NCBI RefSeq assembly: GCF_002727185.1
Contig: NZ_NIZW01000014.1
Coordinates: 160,841-224,840, forward strand
DNA from: Rhodopirellula bahusiensis
GTDB lineage: Bacteria > Planctomycetota > Planctomycetia > Pirellulales > Pirellulaceae
DNA length: 64,000 nt
Direction: 5' to 3'
Part shown: positions 17,962 to 27,184 of the stretch, piece after piece
How positions within the stretch are numbered: position 1 is the stretch's first letter
Layout of the letters: each line of letters starts with the position of its first letter
Translations under genes and position numbers: made by a program
Notes under the pieces: generated by a model
The model's input: the letters and a program-made list of their open reading frames with translations, nothing else
What the model was told of the DNA's origin: nothing
The model's database searches: none

Positions 17962-18477
17962 TCAATGGTGGACGTTGCGAAGGGCTCCCGAGCTAGAAGC
18001 AGTCAAGACGATGTACCGCACCATGAACGTCCGAGCGATTTTAACATCGTGGAGGGCATCGAAGTTGCCGTTCCAAATCACATCGCCTCGGTTGATCGCG
18101 ATCCGATTCACGCCGACAATGCAGTTGAGAAGGACCCAATTTCGCGAGTCGGTTCGGCGGCCGGTGATAAGCTTCGGCGGAGGCTTGTTGGAATAGTGAA
18201 CCCGCCGTCGCATCCGCCATTTGATTTCCAACTGAGCTCGGACTTCGGCGTTCAACATTGCTTTGAGGGCATGCCCGACGATGTGTTTTTCTTGCGGAGT
18301 CTCCAAGCCAGTTTTCTGAAACGTTTCTCGGATGGCCGGCTGGTCTATTGCGATGCCTTTGGTCGGCAAGATCGCTTTGCGTGATCGCTGCACACGAATG
18401 CGATCCAGGAACGTCGTGTAGATGCGATTCACAACCAGTGCAGAAAACCTATGATGTGGTGCGACGTCGCAAATCAA
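17962..18477 (-). CDS. Hypothetical protein, doubtful
   Basis: A 171-residue open frame without recognised domains. It contains a basic stretch, LEIKWRMRRRVHYSN, and no signal peptide. Codon choice resembles its neighbours, which is why it is listed. It overlaps the 3' end of the zinc-binding gene upstream by 29 bases and is opposed by a plus-strand frame of similar length. It may be real or may be a remnant filling the gap between 17953 and 18448. Confidence 0.3.
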   Translation of the reverse strand: MICDVAPHHRFSALVVNRIYTTFLDRIRVQRSRKAILPTKGIAIDQPAIRETFQKTGLETPQEKHIVGHALKAMLNAEVRAQLEIKWRMRRRVHYSNKPPPKLITGRRTDSRNWVLLNCIVGVNRIAINRGDVIWNGNFDALHDVKIARTFMVRYIVLTASSSGALRNVHH

Positions 18478-18820
18478 CGTTGTCGTAAAGCTGCATGCCG
18501 ACCGCGTGTGATGAAGTCAGAGGTTGAGCCACGGTGCCGCCAAACCGAGCTTCGGTCACATACACGGGGCGTCCATGGATCAGGCAAAACACGGAGCCGC
18601 ATACTCGGGACTCGGTGTCCGGTTCGTCCACGTAGCCAAAGCAAAAGCCACCCGAGAAGCTCACGTTCCCGAAGTTCAGGCGTCGACCATCGCCGTCCTC
18701 GGCCAGAGCCACGCATTCTTTGCAGATGTACCAAGGGTAGCGAAGAAAGACGCGTTGTTTGGAACCACAAACAGGGCAATGGTGGTCGGGCAGTTCTTTC
18801 GCGGGCAGCTCTGATTTCAT
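18449..18820 (-). CDS. Small zinc-binding hypothetical protein
   Basis: The 123-residue protein starts MKSELPAKELPDHHCPVCGS. It carries a CPVC...CKEC zinc-ribbon pair (residues about 15-37) and a second Cys cluster near FCFGYVD, VCGSVFCLIHGRP. It is probably cytoplasmic with structural zinc. I do not recognise a functional family. Confidence 0.6.
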   Translation of the reverse strand: MKSELPAKELPDHHCPVCGSKQRVFLRYPWYICKECVALAEDGDGRRLNFGNVSFSGGFCFGYVDEPDTESRVCGSVFCLIHGRPVYVTEARFGGTVAQPLTSSHAVGMQLYDNVDLRRRTTS

Positions 18821-18925
18821 GTCACGATTTCTCTAAATTGGCGATTCAAAATGTGGAGGCGTCGGCGATCCGAATGATTGCAGATCAGCTAGTTGCTTTG
18901 GGATCATTTACGCAAGAAAGACTGG

Positions 18926-18953
18926 TTGACATATCGTGACATGGCGATACAAT
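18926..18953 (+). promoter_or_regulatory. Promoter with embedded TATCG-N8-CGATA operator
   Basis: TTGACA at 18926-18931, a 16-base spacer, then TACAAT at 18948-18953. The perfect palindrome TATCG-N8-CGATA occupies 18932-18949, beginning right after the -35 box and running 2 bases into the -10 box. The same geometry is found at 47042-47069 and 47468-47495. It drives the ferritin gene at 19109. Confidence 0.7.
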
Positions 18954-19108
18954 GATTTGTTGAGCCATCGAGGAAACTGGCCGGCAATGAAAATGACATC
19001 ACTGACTGATGTTGGTTGATCAGAGGGCCGTTTGGCCATGTTAACTCAGCGAGCATCGCGTCCAACACGCATCAAAATTAGTTTTCCTGTGACCTTTGGA
19101 GAAGAGTG

Positions 19109-19588
19109 ATGAGTAAGACACAAACGATTGAGAACTTGCAAAAAGCATTGGGCATGGAACTGACCGCGACGCACCAGTACCAGTTGCACGCCTGTGTGCT
19201 GGACGACTGGGGAATGGGGCTGTTGGCTTCCAAGATGCGTGAAGAATTGCATGAGGAATTGGGGCATTCGGAAGACTTCTTGAACCGAATCTTGTTCTTG
19301 AAAGGGAATCCCAACTTGACGATGCAGAAAACGCCTGTTCAGGCAAAGACTCTCAAAGAGATGTTCGAATCTGACTTGGCGGATGAGCAAGAAGCCATCG
19401 ACTTCTACACCACCGCATCGATTCAAGCGAGCGAAGACCGAGACATCGGGACTCGCCAGTTGTTCGAACGCATTGCCGTGGACGAAGAAGGTCACGCTGG
19501 TTGGTTGGAATTGCAACTGGATCTGCTGGAACGAATGGGCGAACCCGCCTACATCGCGAAGCACATGCCCGCGAATTCAGACGAATAG
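19109..19588 (+). CDS. bfr: Bacterioferritin-like protein without the heme ligand
   Basis: The 159-residue four-helix protein keeps all six ferroxidase residues in bacterioferritin spacing: Glu17, Glu50, His53, Glu93, Glu126 and His129 (E. coli Bfr numbering minus one). The methionine that binds heme in Bfr (Met52) is Leu51 here. It should therefore store or oxidise iron in the cytoplasm without interface heme. A GTG one codon upstream is possible. The upstream promoter carries the ArsR-type operator, and the DsrE-domain gene follows after 62 bases. Confidence 0.85.
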   Translation: MSKTQTIENLQKALGMELTATHQYQLHACVLDDWGMGLLASKMREELHEELGHSEDFLNRILFLKGNPNLTMQKTPVQAKTLKEMFESDLADEQEAIDFYTTASIQASEDRDIGTRQLFERIAVDEEGHAGWLELQLDLLERMGEPAYIAKHMPANSDE

Positions 19589-19650
19589 GCTGCTGTTGGC
19601 TTTTGACTGAGATGTTTTTCCAGCACGAACTTTGAAATAGGAACGATTCA

Positions 19651-20823
19651 ATGAACCGAATGATTGGCTTGATGACGTTTGGGTGTTTGTCGTTCCTAGT
19701 GAGCCTGCCAGGGTTCACGCAAGAGAATTCCAGCGATGCTCAGTCAGAAGTCCAGCGAGGGTCAGGCTTTGGCCGTGGGCCGCGAGCCGGACGTGGACCG
19801 GAAAGTGGTCGGGGCTTTGGTCGAGGCCGTGGGATGAGGAACGGCCAGCGACATGGGGTGGAAGAAAATGGAGCGGGAGGAAACGGGCCGACGGCCGAAC
19901 AGGTTGGCCATGATGACCGGCACGATGCTGACCATGAAGTGTTTCAGTTCCTGCTTCAAAACCATGATGCGATTCGGCGAACGGTCAAAGAGTTGCCTGC
20001 CGGCGTCGAAACGGTGACCGAATCGGATGATCCGAAGATTGCCGAGGCGATTCAGGAGCACGTCGAGTGGATGGAATATCGGATCGAAGAGACCAATCCG
20101 ATTCGCATGCGAGATCCGTTGTTTGCGGAGATCTTTCGTCACACTGACAAGATCAAAATGGTTCACGAGAACACCGACAAAGGTGTTCGTGTGACAGAAA
20201 CCTCCGACGACGCCTACGTGGTGAAGTTGATTCAAGCTCACGCGAAAGCTGTTTCTGGTTTTGTCGAGCGGGGATTCGCCGAAGCCATGAAGAATCATCC
20301 GGTTCCCAAGAGGTCCAGCGACGCAGCGGGTGATGAAAAGCAAACGTTTGAAGCAACCACACCGGTGATCGAAGGTGTCGGAAAGGTCGTGAGACTGCCA
20401 AACGCGGTTCAACAACCGAAGGTTGGGGCGAAGTTGCTGGTGGATTTAACCAGCGGTGCCGAACCCGGCAAACTCAATCCCGGGCTGGAGAAAGTTGCGA
20501 AGTATCTGAACATCTACGCGGGTGCGGGTGAACTTCCGACGGAAGTTCAAATTGCGGTGGTCCTCCATGGTGGAGCGACGTTGACGGTACTGAACTCCGA
20601 TGCCTACGTGGCGAAGTTTGGCACAGAGACCAACCCGAACCTGGAACTGATGCATCAATTGCACGAGGCCGGAGTGGATTTGTATGTGTGCGGCCAATCG
20701 TTGACTGCATCCGGAGCAAAACCGGATGAAGTGGTCGTGTTTGTCGACACGGCGGTTTCAGCTTTGACTGCCGTCGTCAACTTGCAGTCGGATGGCTTCG
20801 CCTACGTTCCCGTCAGCCGATGA
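19651..20823 (+). CDS. Secreted DsrE-domain protein with Gly/Arg-rich N-terminus
   Basis: The 390-residue protein has a signal peptide (about 1-24). A low-complexity Gly/Arg segment rich in GRG and GRGP follows (about 30-75). A helical region (about 95-205) has EHVEWMEYRIEE and HAKAVSGFVERGFAEA. The C-terminal DsrE-like sulfur-carrier domain (about 255-390) has IAVVLHGGATLTVL, DLYVCGQSL and ALTAVVNLQSDGF. The Cys of VCGQSL is where DsrE-fold proteins usually hold sulfur. It probably shares the 18926-18953 promoter with the ferritin. The location should be periplasmic. Confidence 0.82.
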   Translation: MNRMIGLMTFGCLSFLVSLPGFTQENSSDAQSEVQRGSGFGRGPRAGRGPESGRGFGRGRGMRNGQRHGVEENGAGGNGPTAEQVGHDDRHDADHEVFQFLLQNHDAIRRTVKELPAGVETVTESDDPKIAEAIQEHVEWMEYRIEETNPIRMRDPLFAEIFRHTDKIKMVHENTDKGVRVTETSDDAYVVKLIQAHAKAVSGFVERGFAEAMKNHPVPKRSSDAAGDEKQTFEATTPVIEGVGKVVRLPNAVQQPKVGAKLLVDLTSGAEPGKLNPGLEKVAKYLNIYAGAGELPTEVQIAVVLHGGATLTVLNSDAYVAKFGTETNPNLELMHQLHEAGVDLYVCGQSLTASGAKPDEVVVFVDTAVSALTAVVNLQSDGFAYVPVSR

Positions 20824-20861
20824 GGGACGTGGTGTTTGACAAGTCTAGCGTTTAGGACGCT

Positions 20862-21740
20862 TCAATCCGTTTGCGTGGTGGGAATCGCTTTGATTTCGAT
20901 GGGCTCGTGAGAAATCTGAACTTCGTCAATCCAAACTTCCGCCGCATGATCGGTGGCGGTGATTCCAACTTCCAAGGCATTGAGCAAGGAGTCCGATGCG
21001 GGCAAAGTTGCAATCTCTTCATCGATCAAAAGTTGATCGTTCTGCCAGATTTGCACTTGTCCATTTTTGTGATCCAAAACGAGGTGCACTGTTAAGAAGA
21101 ACCACTCACCGATTGGTACTTCCACATTGGACTGACGCAGTTTGGGTTTCCAACCTGATTTAAGTTCATAGCCAAGATACTTTTGATCCCAAATCGTGAT
21201 CCTTGGACCGGGGCTGTTGTACCGTCCACGTTCTTGGAAGTCGGCGATCGTGAATGGAACACCGGATTGAAGTTTGTATCTGCCTCGGAACCAAAGGTCG
21301 TCGCCTTCAACGAACCAGAGTTGATTGTTTTCCAACATGGACTTCGATGTCACCATCGATTCGGTTGGCGCGACCGCTGTGAATTTTGCGATCCCGTTCG
21401 CTGACTCGATCCGGTTGTCCAAAAAATCGCTTTCGCCCGAAAAGATCTTTCGACGCAGAGTGACGTAGGCTTCCAGCGACGGTGAGGCGGGCGAGAGAGT
21501 ATCGATTGTTGTCCAGCGGTCTTCGCCAAACCAGTTTCGGAACTGAGGTTCCGAGAAGTCGTCGAAAAAGGAACGGTACATTTTGCCCGTTTCTTCTTGG
21601 TGTCGGACTAAGACAAAGTTCGAGGTTTGTTCCAGGATGTCGATGTCGGAAACCGTCGTCTTGGATGGCATCTTCGTCCATAAAGCGGATGCCACAACAA
21701 CGCAGCAAATCGCAAAACCCAGATAGACCAGTCGGCTCAT
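20862..21740 (-). CDS. Membrane-anchored or secreted lectin-like hypothetical protein
   Basis: The 292-residue protein has one N-terminal membrane helix (about 4-22). A beta-rich body has features of a concanavalin/LamG-like fold: DDLWFRGRYKLQSG, GPRITIWDQKYLGYELKSG, VHLVLDHKNGQVQIWQND and AEVWIDEVQIS. This fold is common in Planctomycete proteins that bind or cut polysaccharides. No catalytic residue could be assigned. Its start codon overlaps the extreme 5' end of a long plus-strand frame, supporting the later start chosen for the next gene. Confidence 0.65.
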   Translation of the reverse strand: MSRLVYLGFAICCVVVASALWTKMPSKTTVSDIDILEQTSNFVLVRHQEETGKMYRSFFDDFSEPQFRNWFGEDRWTTIDTLSPASPSLEAYVTLRRKIFSGESDFLDNRIESANGIAKFTAVAPTESMVTSKSMLENNQLWFVEGDDLWFRGRYKLQSGVPFTIADFQERGRYNSPGPRITIWDQKYLGYELKSGWKPKLRQSNVEVPIGEWFFLTVHLVLDHKNGQVQIWQNDQLLIDEEIATLPASDSLLNALEVGITATDHAAEVWIDEVQISHEPIEIKAIPTTQTD

Positions 21741-21915
21741 GAAATTGCTTTCGGTGCAAAGGAGGCTGCTGCCGCGTCATCTCGTTGTTGGTGCAAGCTC
21801 GCAATTGTCGATGGTGGGCGTGCCAATGGCGAGGAGCGAATTGACCAGCTCAAATTTGCCAATTGCTGGACATCGGACTGTTCGTTCATTTTGGGTTGGA
21901 CTAAAATTAATCGCT

Positions 21916-22401
21916 ATGTTTGCCAGTTTACCACACCCGAAATTTCAAAACCGCTTGAACGCGCGTGTTTGTTTGGCGTGGTTGGGATGCGTGATGTTGC
22001 TTCCGTTGCCGGTGCCGATGATGCACCGCCATGATTGCATCGAAGCTCCTCAGGCTTTGGAAAACCACTTGGGCCAGTTGCATTCCGAGTCGCAACTTCA
22101 GTGTCTCGAGCCGGACGAAGCCCATTGGCATTTGGTGCTTCCTTCACATCGTTGCGATGACGATGGAACCCACGATGGTTTACCGATTCCGCCCCGGGAC
22201 TATGTCGGTTCGGCTGGTGAGTCGGGGGTAAGTTTGGTTTCGGTGGTGGAGCAATTGACCAGCCTTTCGTGGTTGCTGGTCTCCATTGATCATGAATCGA
22301 CGTTGGCGTCGACGCGGTCAGTTTGCGACCCAAGGATCCCGATTGCATCCGCGTCATGGCAGCGCGACCGTTGCACGCTTTCTTGCGTGATGCGTTGTTG
22401 A
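21916..22401 (+). CDS. Hypothetical exported His/Cys-containing protein upstream of the RND pump
   Basis: The ATG at 21916 follows a TAAAAT-like -10 box and gives a 161-residue product. It has a hydrophobic N-terminal helix (LAWLGCVMLLPLPVPMM) and then a segment with repeated His and Cys (MHRHDC, HWHLVLPSHRCDDDGTHD) that could bind metal. The earlier ATG at 21739 is less likely because it adds a non-signal-like leader. It lies 80 bases before the adaptor gene. I do not recognise the family. Confidence 0.5.
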   Translation: MFASLPHPKFQNRLNARVCLAWLGCVMLLPLPVPMMHRHDCIEAPQALENHLGQLHSESQLQCLEPDEAHWHLVLPSHRCDDDGTHDGLPIPPRDYVGSAGESGVSLVSVVEQLTSLSWLLVSIDHESTLASTRSVCDPRIPIASASWQRDRCTLSCVMRC

Positions 22402-22481
22402 TTTTGGTTCTCGTTTGATTGTTTGCTCACGATCCTTGTTGTTCGTGAGCAACCCGAGAACCTTTCTATATTAACATCAAC

Positions 22482-23957
22482 ATGAAATCAAAATATTGGT
22501 TGAGCGCGCTCGTTGCGCTACTTGTCGTGGTCGCTGCTGCCTGGAATTTGAAGAACCGCGAATTGGGCACAAATCAGGTCGATGCTTCCGCAAGTGACGA
22601 AGCTGACCGCGAGGCATCGCCGACGATTGACTTCGACGACGCACAACGAATTTGTCTGAGCGATCGAAAGATCAACGTTGCAGGAATTCGTTGGGTAGAA
22701 GTTCAGCGTGGGACGCTCGTCGTCACACGGACTTTGCCGGCTCGATTCGCTTACGACGACACGCGTCACGTTTCATTGCGGACGCCAACAGACGGTGTGT
22801 TGGAATCCATCTTGGTCAAACCTGGAGATTCGGTTGATCGTGGGCAACCCGTCGCGGTGCTTCGCAGTCCGTCCATCGGAACGGCTCGAAACCAAATTTT
22901 GAGCGAAAAGGCGAAGTTGGACCTCGCCCAAGAAACCTATCGCTGGGAAGCCGACAGCCATGCTGGAGTCTCGGATCTGGCCAAACGGATTCGTGCCGGG
23001 GAAGCGATTGATGCGATCAAGCAATCATTGAAAGACAAAACGATCGGCGAATTTGGCGGGCAATTGCTGACGATGTACAGCAAATCAAACCTTGCCAACC
23101 AGCTTTCGCGTTCGGTTGGCGATCTTGGTGACAGCGGCGCGATCAGTGGTCGAGTCATTCAGGAACGGCAAAGTGATCGGCAGCAAAGCGAAGCGGCGCT
23201 CGAAGCGGCCATCGAACAATCGCTGTTCCAAACTCGGCAATCGATGATTCAAGCCGAAGCCAAGCGGAACGACGCGGAACGTCGACTGCGGATCGCGAAA
23301 CAAACGCTTGGTACCTTGCTGGGGACACTGGCGGATTCGATGGGTGGATTGGATGTCTCACCCAATGAACTCGATGTTTCTCGGTTGACGATTCAGTCTC
23401 CACTGACAGGAACCATCGAAAGCAAGACGTTCTCGGCTTCGGAGCGAGTGGCGGCCCAGGACGAGTTGTTCGTGATCGCCGACACATCGAGCTTGTGGGT
23501 CGAAGCGGACATTCGCGGACGGGATTGGCAGTCCATTCATGTCAGCGAGGGGGACGTTGTGAGGGTGAGCACTCCCGCCATGAACATGCCTCCGCAGCCT
23601 GCCACGGTATACACCATCGGTCGACAAGTGGATCCGGCGTCGGGGGCGATTCCTTTGGTGGCAAAGATTGATAACTCCAAGTGGCACTTTCGACCGGGCT
23701 TGTTCGCTCGCATGGCGGTGCCAACGGAAACGCTGCACGACGTGATTCTTGTTGCTGGGTCCGCCGTGGTGGATCTGGATGGCCAGACGAGTGTATTCGT
23801 GGTCAGTGGAGACGGATTTGAATCGGTTTCCGTCGAGGTTGGGTCGCAGAGCGGCGGCATGGTCGAAATCCGAGAAGGTTTGACGGAGGGGCAGTTGGTC
23901 GTTGTCTCCGGTGCATTTGCTCTCAAGAGCGAACTGCTGCTGGAAGGAGAGGAGTGA
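22482..23957 (+). CDS. RND efflux periplasmic adaptor (CusB/HlyD-like)
   Basis: The 491-residue protein has an N-terminal anchor helix and a split biotinyl-lipoyl domain (SLRTPTDGVLESILVKPGDSV, then LTIQSPLTGTIESKTF). A long alpha-hairpin (about 130-275) and beta-barrel and membrane-proximal domains complete the fold. It links an inner-membrane RND pump to an outer-membrane channel. Its stop overlaps the GTG start of the RND gene by 4 bases (GTGA). No outer-membrane factor gene is in the window. Confidence 0.9.
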   Translation: MKSKYWLSALVALLVVVAAAWNLKNRELGTNQVDASASDEADREASPTIDFDDAQRICLSDRKINVAGIRWVEVQRGTLVVTRTLPARFAYDDTRHVSLRTPTDGVLESILVKPGDSVDRGQPVAVLRSPSIGTARNQILSEKAKLDLAQETYRWEADSHAGVSDLAKRIRAGEAIDAIKQSLKDKTIGEFGGQLLTMYSKSNLANQLSRSVGDLGDSGAISGRVIQERQSDRQQSEAALEAAIEQSLFQTRQSMIQAEAKRNDAERRLRIAKQTLGTLLGTLADSMGGLDVSPNELDVSRLTIQSPLTGTIESKTFSASERVAAQDELFVIADTSSLWVEADIRGRDWQSIHVSEGDVVRVSTPAMNMPPQPATVYTIGRQVDPASGAIPLVAKIDNSKWHFRPGLFARMAVPTETLHDVILVAGSAVVDLDGQTSVFVVSGDGFESVSVEVGSQSGGMVEIREGLTEGQLVVVSGAFALKSELLLEGEE

Positions 23958-26900
23958 TCATGCTTCAAAGACTGATTGAGTTTTCGCTCCAGAATCGTTT
24001 TTTGGTCATCGTCGGCACTCTGTTGATGGCAGGTTTGGGGATCCGCAGCGCACTGTTGCTGCCGATTGACGCGGTTCCCGATTTGACCAACACGCAGGTC
24101 ACGGTCATCACGTCGGCCGGATCGTTGCCGCCGGTCGAGGTCGAACGTCAAGTGACCTATCCAATCGAATGGTCGATGGGCGGACTGCCTGACGTCGACG
24201 AAGTTCGCAGCGTTTCTAAATTTGGATTGTCGGTCATCACGATCGTCTTCAACGAAGGAACCGATGTGTACTTCGCCAACCAACAAGTTGGTTCGAGGTT
24301 GTCGGCAGCCGCGGCAAGTTTGCCGGAAGGCTATGGCCCGCCTGAAGTTGGGCCGATGACCACCGCGTTGGGAGAGATCCTGCAGTTCGAAGTTCGTAGC
24401 GAATTAAAAACGCCGATGGAGCTGCGGACGTTGCTCGATTGGGAAATCGCACCGAAGTTGAAGGAAGTCAGCGGTGTGACCGAGATCAACGTGATGGGAG
24501 GTTTCTACAAAACGTTCGAGGTTCGGCCTGACCCAGATGGCTTGATGGATCAAGGTTTGACTCTGGAGGAACTTTATTCGCGAATCGAAGCGGCCAATGC
24601 GAACGCCGGTGGTGGCTATGTCATTCACCATGACGAGCAGCGATTCATTCGCGGGCAGGCATTGCTCACCAGCGTGGATGATCTGAAGAGCATCGTTTTG
24701 CGGCGGGGAGAAAACGGGTCGCCGTTGCTGTTGTCTGACGTCGCCGACGTCATCATCGAACCAATGTCGCGCCAGGGGGCGGTCAGTCGAGACGGCAGGG
24801 GCGAAGCGGTGACGGGAATGGTGATGATGCGCATCGGCAAGAACTCTCGCGAAGTCGTTGGACGCATCAAAGAACGGATTGCAGAGGTGCAGGCGACGCT
24901 TCCCGATGATGTGACCTTGGACGTGATTTATGACCGGGAAGATTTAATCAATCGGACGCTTCACACGGTGATGAAGAACTTGCTCGAAGGCGGGGCGTTG
25001 GTTGCCATCGTTTTGCTGATCACCTTGGGCAGTCTCCGAGCTGGAATCATCGTTGCGTTGGCCATTCCGCTGTCGATGTTGTTTGCGTCCAACATGATGT
25101 TGGCTATGGGGATCTCCGCGAGTTTGATGAGTTTGGGGGCGATTGACTTTGGATTGATCGTGGATTCCTCCGTCATTATGGTCGAAAACTGTGTTCGTCG
25201 ACTATCACAAAGAGAATCCGGTGATGAGGAGGCATCCGGCGAAGCGGAGGCTGGCAGCTTGCCGAGGCATTCGCAATTGATAGGAAAAGCCAAGACGCGA
25301 ATGGCGACGATCCGAGATGCCTGCATGGAAGTTCGCGGGCCAACAATGTTTGGTGAACTGATCATCGCGGTGGTCTATGTCCCCGTGCTGTTGCTCGAAG
25401 GAACCGAAGGAAAAATGTTTCGTCCGATGGCGATGACGGTCCTCTTGGCTCTTTTCGGCTCCTTCATTTTGTCGATGACGTTGATGCCCGCACTCGCGTC
25501 ATTGGCACTTCCAAAGAATCCGCATGATCACGATCTGTGGCCGATTCGGATGTTGAAGAAGGTCTACTTGCCGTTGGTCGGTCGTGCGATCGAGTCGCCC
25601 GCAGTCACCGCATTGGTCGCCGCATTTGTTTTCGCGGTCAGTATTCCCGTGGCTCTGAACTTGGGGGCCGAGTTCATGCCGCGACTCAACGAAGGCGATC
25701 TGTTGGTCGAAGCGGTCCGGTTGCCCAGTGCATCGTTGGAAGGTGCCGAGATCATGGCACGGCAAGTCGAAACAGAATTGTTGAAGTTGCCGGAAGTCAA
25801 AACGGTGTTCACAAAAACCGGCCGACCTGAAATAGCCAATGATGTCATGGGGGTTCACCAAAGCGATGTGTGGGTGATGTTGAATCCGCCGGATACATGG
25901 CCGACGGCTAAATCGCGGGAAGAGCTGATCACGGAGATGGAAGCGATGCTTTCCGAGAGCGTTCCTGGCGTCGCCTTTGGATTCACGCAGCCCATTGAGA
26001 TGCGTGTTGACGAGTTGGTTGCTGGAGTGAAGGCGGATGTGGCGGTGCTTTTGTATGGAGACGACCTGGAGACTCTTTCAACGAAAGCCAAGCAGATCGA
26101 ACGTACGCTTCGCAGTGTCCCAGGATCAGCCGATGTGAAGGCCGACATTCAATCGACACTCGCGACGTTGACGATCGAACCTGACCGAGAAGCGTTGGCC
26201 AGGTATGGCATCGACGCTCAGCAAGTCATGGATGTGGTGGATGCATTGGGCGGCCGTCCGGTGGGCGAAGTGATTGACGGCCGAGCGAGATTCCCGATCC
26301 AGGTGCGTCTTCCGGAAAATTGGCGGAGCGATGTTGAGTTGCTCAAGCAGTTGCCCGTTGCTTTGGCAGGAGGAAAGCCGGTACCGATGTATGAGGTTGC
26401 CGGCATTCAGTTGGAACAAACGCCACCCACGGTGGAGCATGAGGACGGCCGCCGACGCACGTTTGTTTCAGCGAACGTGCGGGGACGCGATGTCGCTTCG
26501 TTTGTTACCGAAGCACAATCCATGGTGGCTCGCGATGTGACTTTGCCGCCAGGATACGAACTGCGGTGGGGAGGCGATTTTGAGAACCTTCAATCCGCCA
26601 GTCGTCGTTTGGCCATCATCACACCAATCATCTTGATTGTGATCTTCTTACTGCTCTTGACCTCCTTCAATTCCGCTTCGTTGGCCTCGCTGATCTTTTT
26701 GTGTGTGCCCATCGCCGCCAGTGGTGGCGTGTTCGCGTTGATGCTTCGTGACATGCCATTCAGCATTGCCGCGGGAGTGGGGTTCATCGCACTGTTTGGT
26801 GTGGCGGTCTTGAACGGATTGGTATGGGTGAGTGATGCCGAGCATCACCGCGTCGCTGGCACGGGGGCTCGGGAAGCGGCGCGAAGGGCAGCCGCCGATC

Positions 26901-27112
26901 GATTGCGTCCGGTGCTGATGACCGCGATGGTTGCCAGTTTGGGATTCCTGCCGATGGCCCTGTCCACCAGCGACGGTGCGGAATTGCAACGCCCACTCGC
27001 AACGGTCGTCATTGGTGGCCTGATCACCAGCACACTGCTAACTTGCGTTGTAATCCCCGCGATTTACCCTTGGTTTTCATCGGGACCGCCGCCGGCGTCG
27101 ATTGATGATTGA
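23954..27112 (+). CDS. Heavy-metal RND efflux transporter (CusA/CzcA family)
   Basis: The 1052-residue protein has 12 membrane helices and two large periplasmic loops. Typical heavy-metal RND segments include DAVPDLTNTQVTVITSA, the first periplasmic domain with YPIEWSMGGLPDVDEVRS, and the helix-4 charged motif SLGAIDFGLIVDSSVIMVEN. The last motif carries the Asp used for proton relay. The start at the overlapping GTG (23954) is likely; an ATG at 23960 is possible. Copper/silver versus zinc/cobalt specificity cannot be fixed by eye. Confidence 0.93.
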   Translation: MIMLQRLIEFSLQNRFLVIVGTLLMAGLGIRSALLLPIDAVPDLTNTQVTVITSAGSLPPVEVERQVTYPIEWSMGGLPDVDEVRSVSKFGLSVITIVFNEGTDVYFANQQVGSRLSAAAASLPEGYGPPEVGPMTTALGEILQFEVRSELKTPMELRTLLDWEIAPKLKEVSGVTEINVMGGFYKTFEVRPDPDGLMDQGLTLEELYSRIEAANANAGGGYVIHHDEQRFIRGQALLTSVDDLKSIVLRRGENGSPLLLSDVADVIIEPMSRQGAVSRDGRGEAVTGMVMMRIGKNSREVVGRIKERIAEVQATLPDDVTLDVIYDREDLINRTLHTVMKNLLEGGALVAIVLLITLGSLRAGIIVALAIPLSMLFASNMMLAMGISASLMSLGAIDFGLIVDSSVIMVENCVRRLSQRESGDEEASGEAEAGSLPRHSQLIGKAKTRMATIRDACMEVRGPTMFGELIIAVVYVPVLLLEGTEGKMFRPMAMTVLLALFGSFILSMTLMPALASLALPKNPHDHDLWPIRMLKKVYLPLVGRAIESPAVTALVAAFVFAVSIPVALNLGAEFMPRLNEGDLLVEAVRLPSASLEGAEIMARQVETELLKLPEVKTVFTKTGRPEIANDVMGVHQSDVWVMLNPPDTWPTAKSREELITEMEAMLSESVPGVAFGFTQPIEMRVDELVAGVKADVAVLLYGDDLETLSTKAKQIERTLRSVPGSADVKADIQSTLATLTIEPDREALARYGIDAQQVMDVVDALGGRPVGEVIDGRARFPIQVRLPENWRSDVELLKQLPVALAGGKPVPMYEVAGIQLEQTPPTVEHEDGRRRTFVSANVRGRDVASFVTEAQSMVARDVTLPPGYELRWGGDFENLQSASRRLAIITPIILIVIFLLLLTSFNSASLASLIFLCVPIAASGGVFALMLRDMPFSIAAGVGFIALFGVAVLNGLVWVSDAEHHRVAGTGAREAARRAAADRLRPVLMTAMVASLGFLPMALSTSDGAELQRPLATVVIGGLITSTLLTCVVIPAIYPWFSSGPPPASIDD

Positions 27113-27184
27113 TCTTTCGATCGATTTTCCGTTTTCCTGTGTGACAAATCTCGAAACGCTGTGTTTGGCTGGTAGGAGAAAAGA

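Noticed and set aside
17965..18384. 139-residue plus-strand open frame opposite 17962-18477
   Set aside because: No motif, no start signal; the minus-strand frame has slightly better codon use, and neither is firm.
22126..22145. TGGCATTTGGTGCT, sigma54-like
   Set aside because: Only 8 bases separate GG and GC instead of 10, and it lies inside a coding region.
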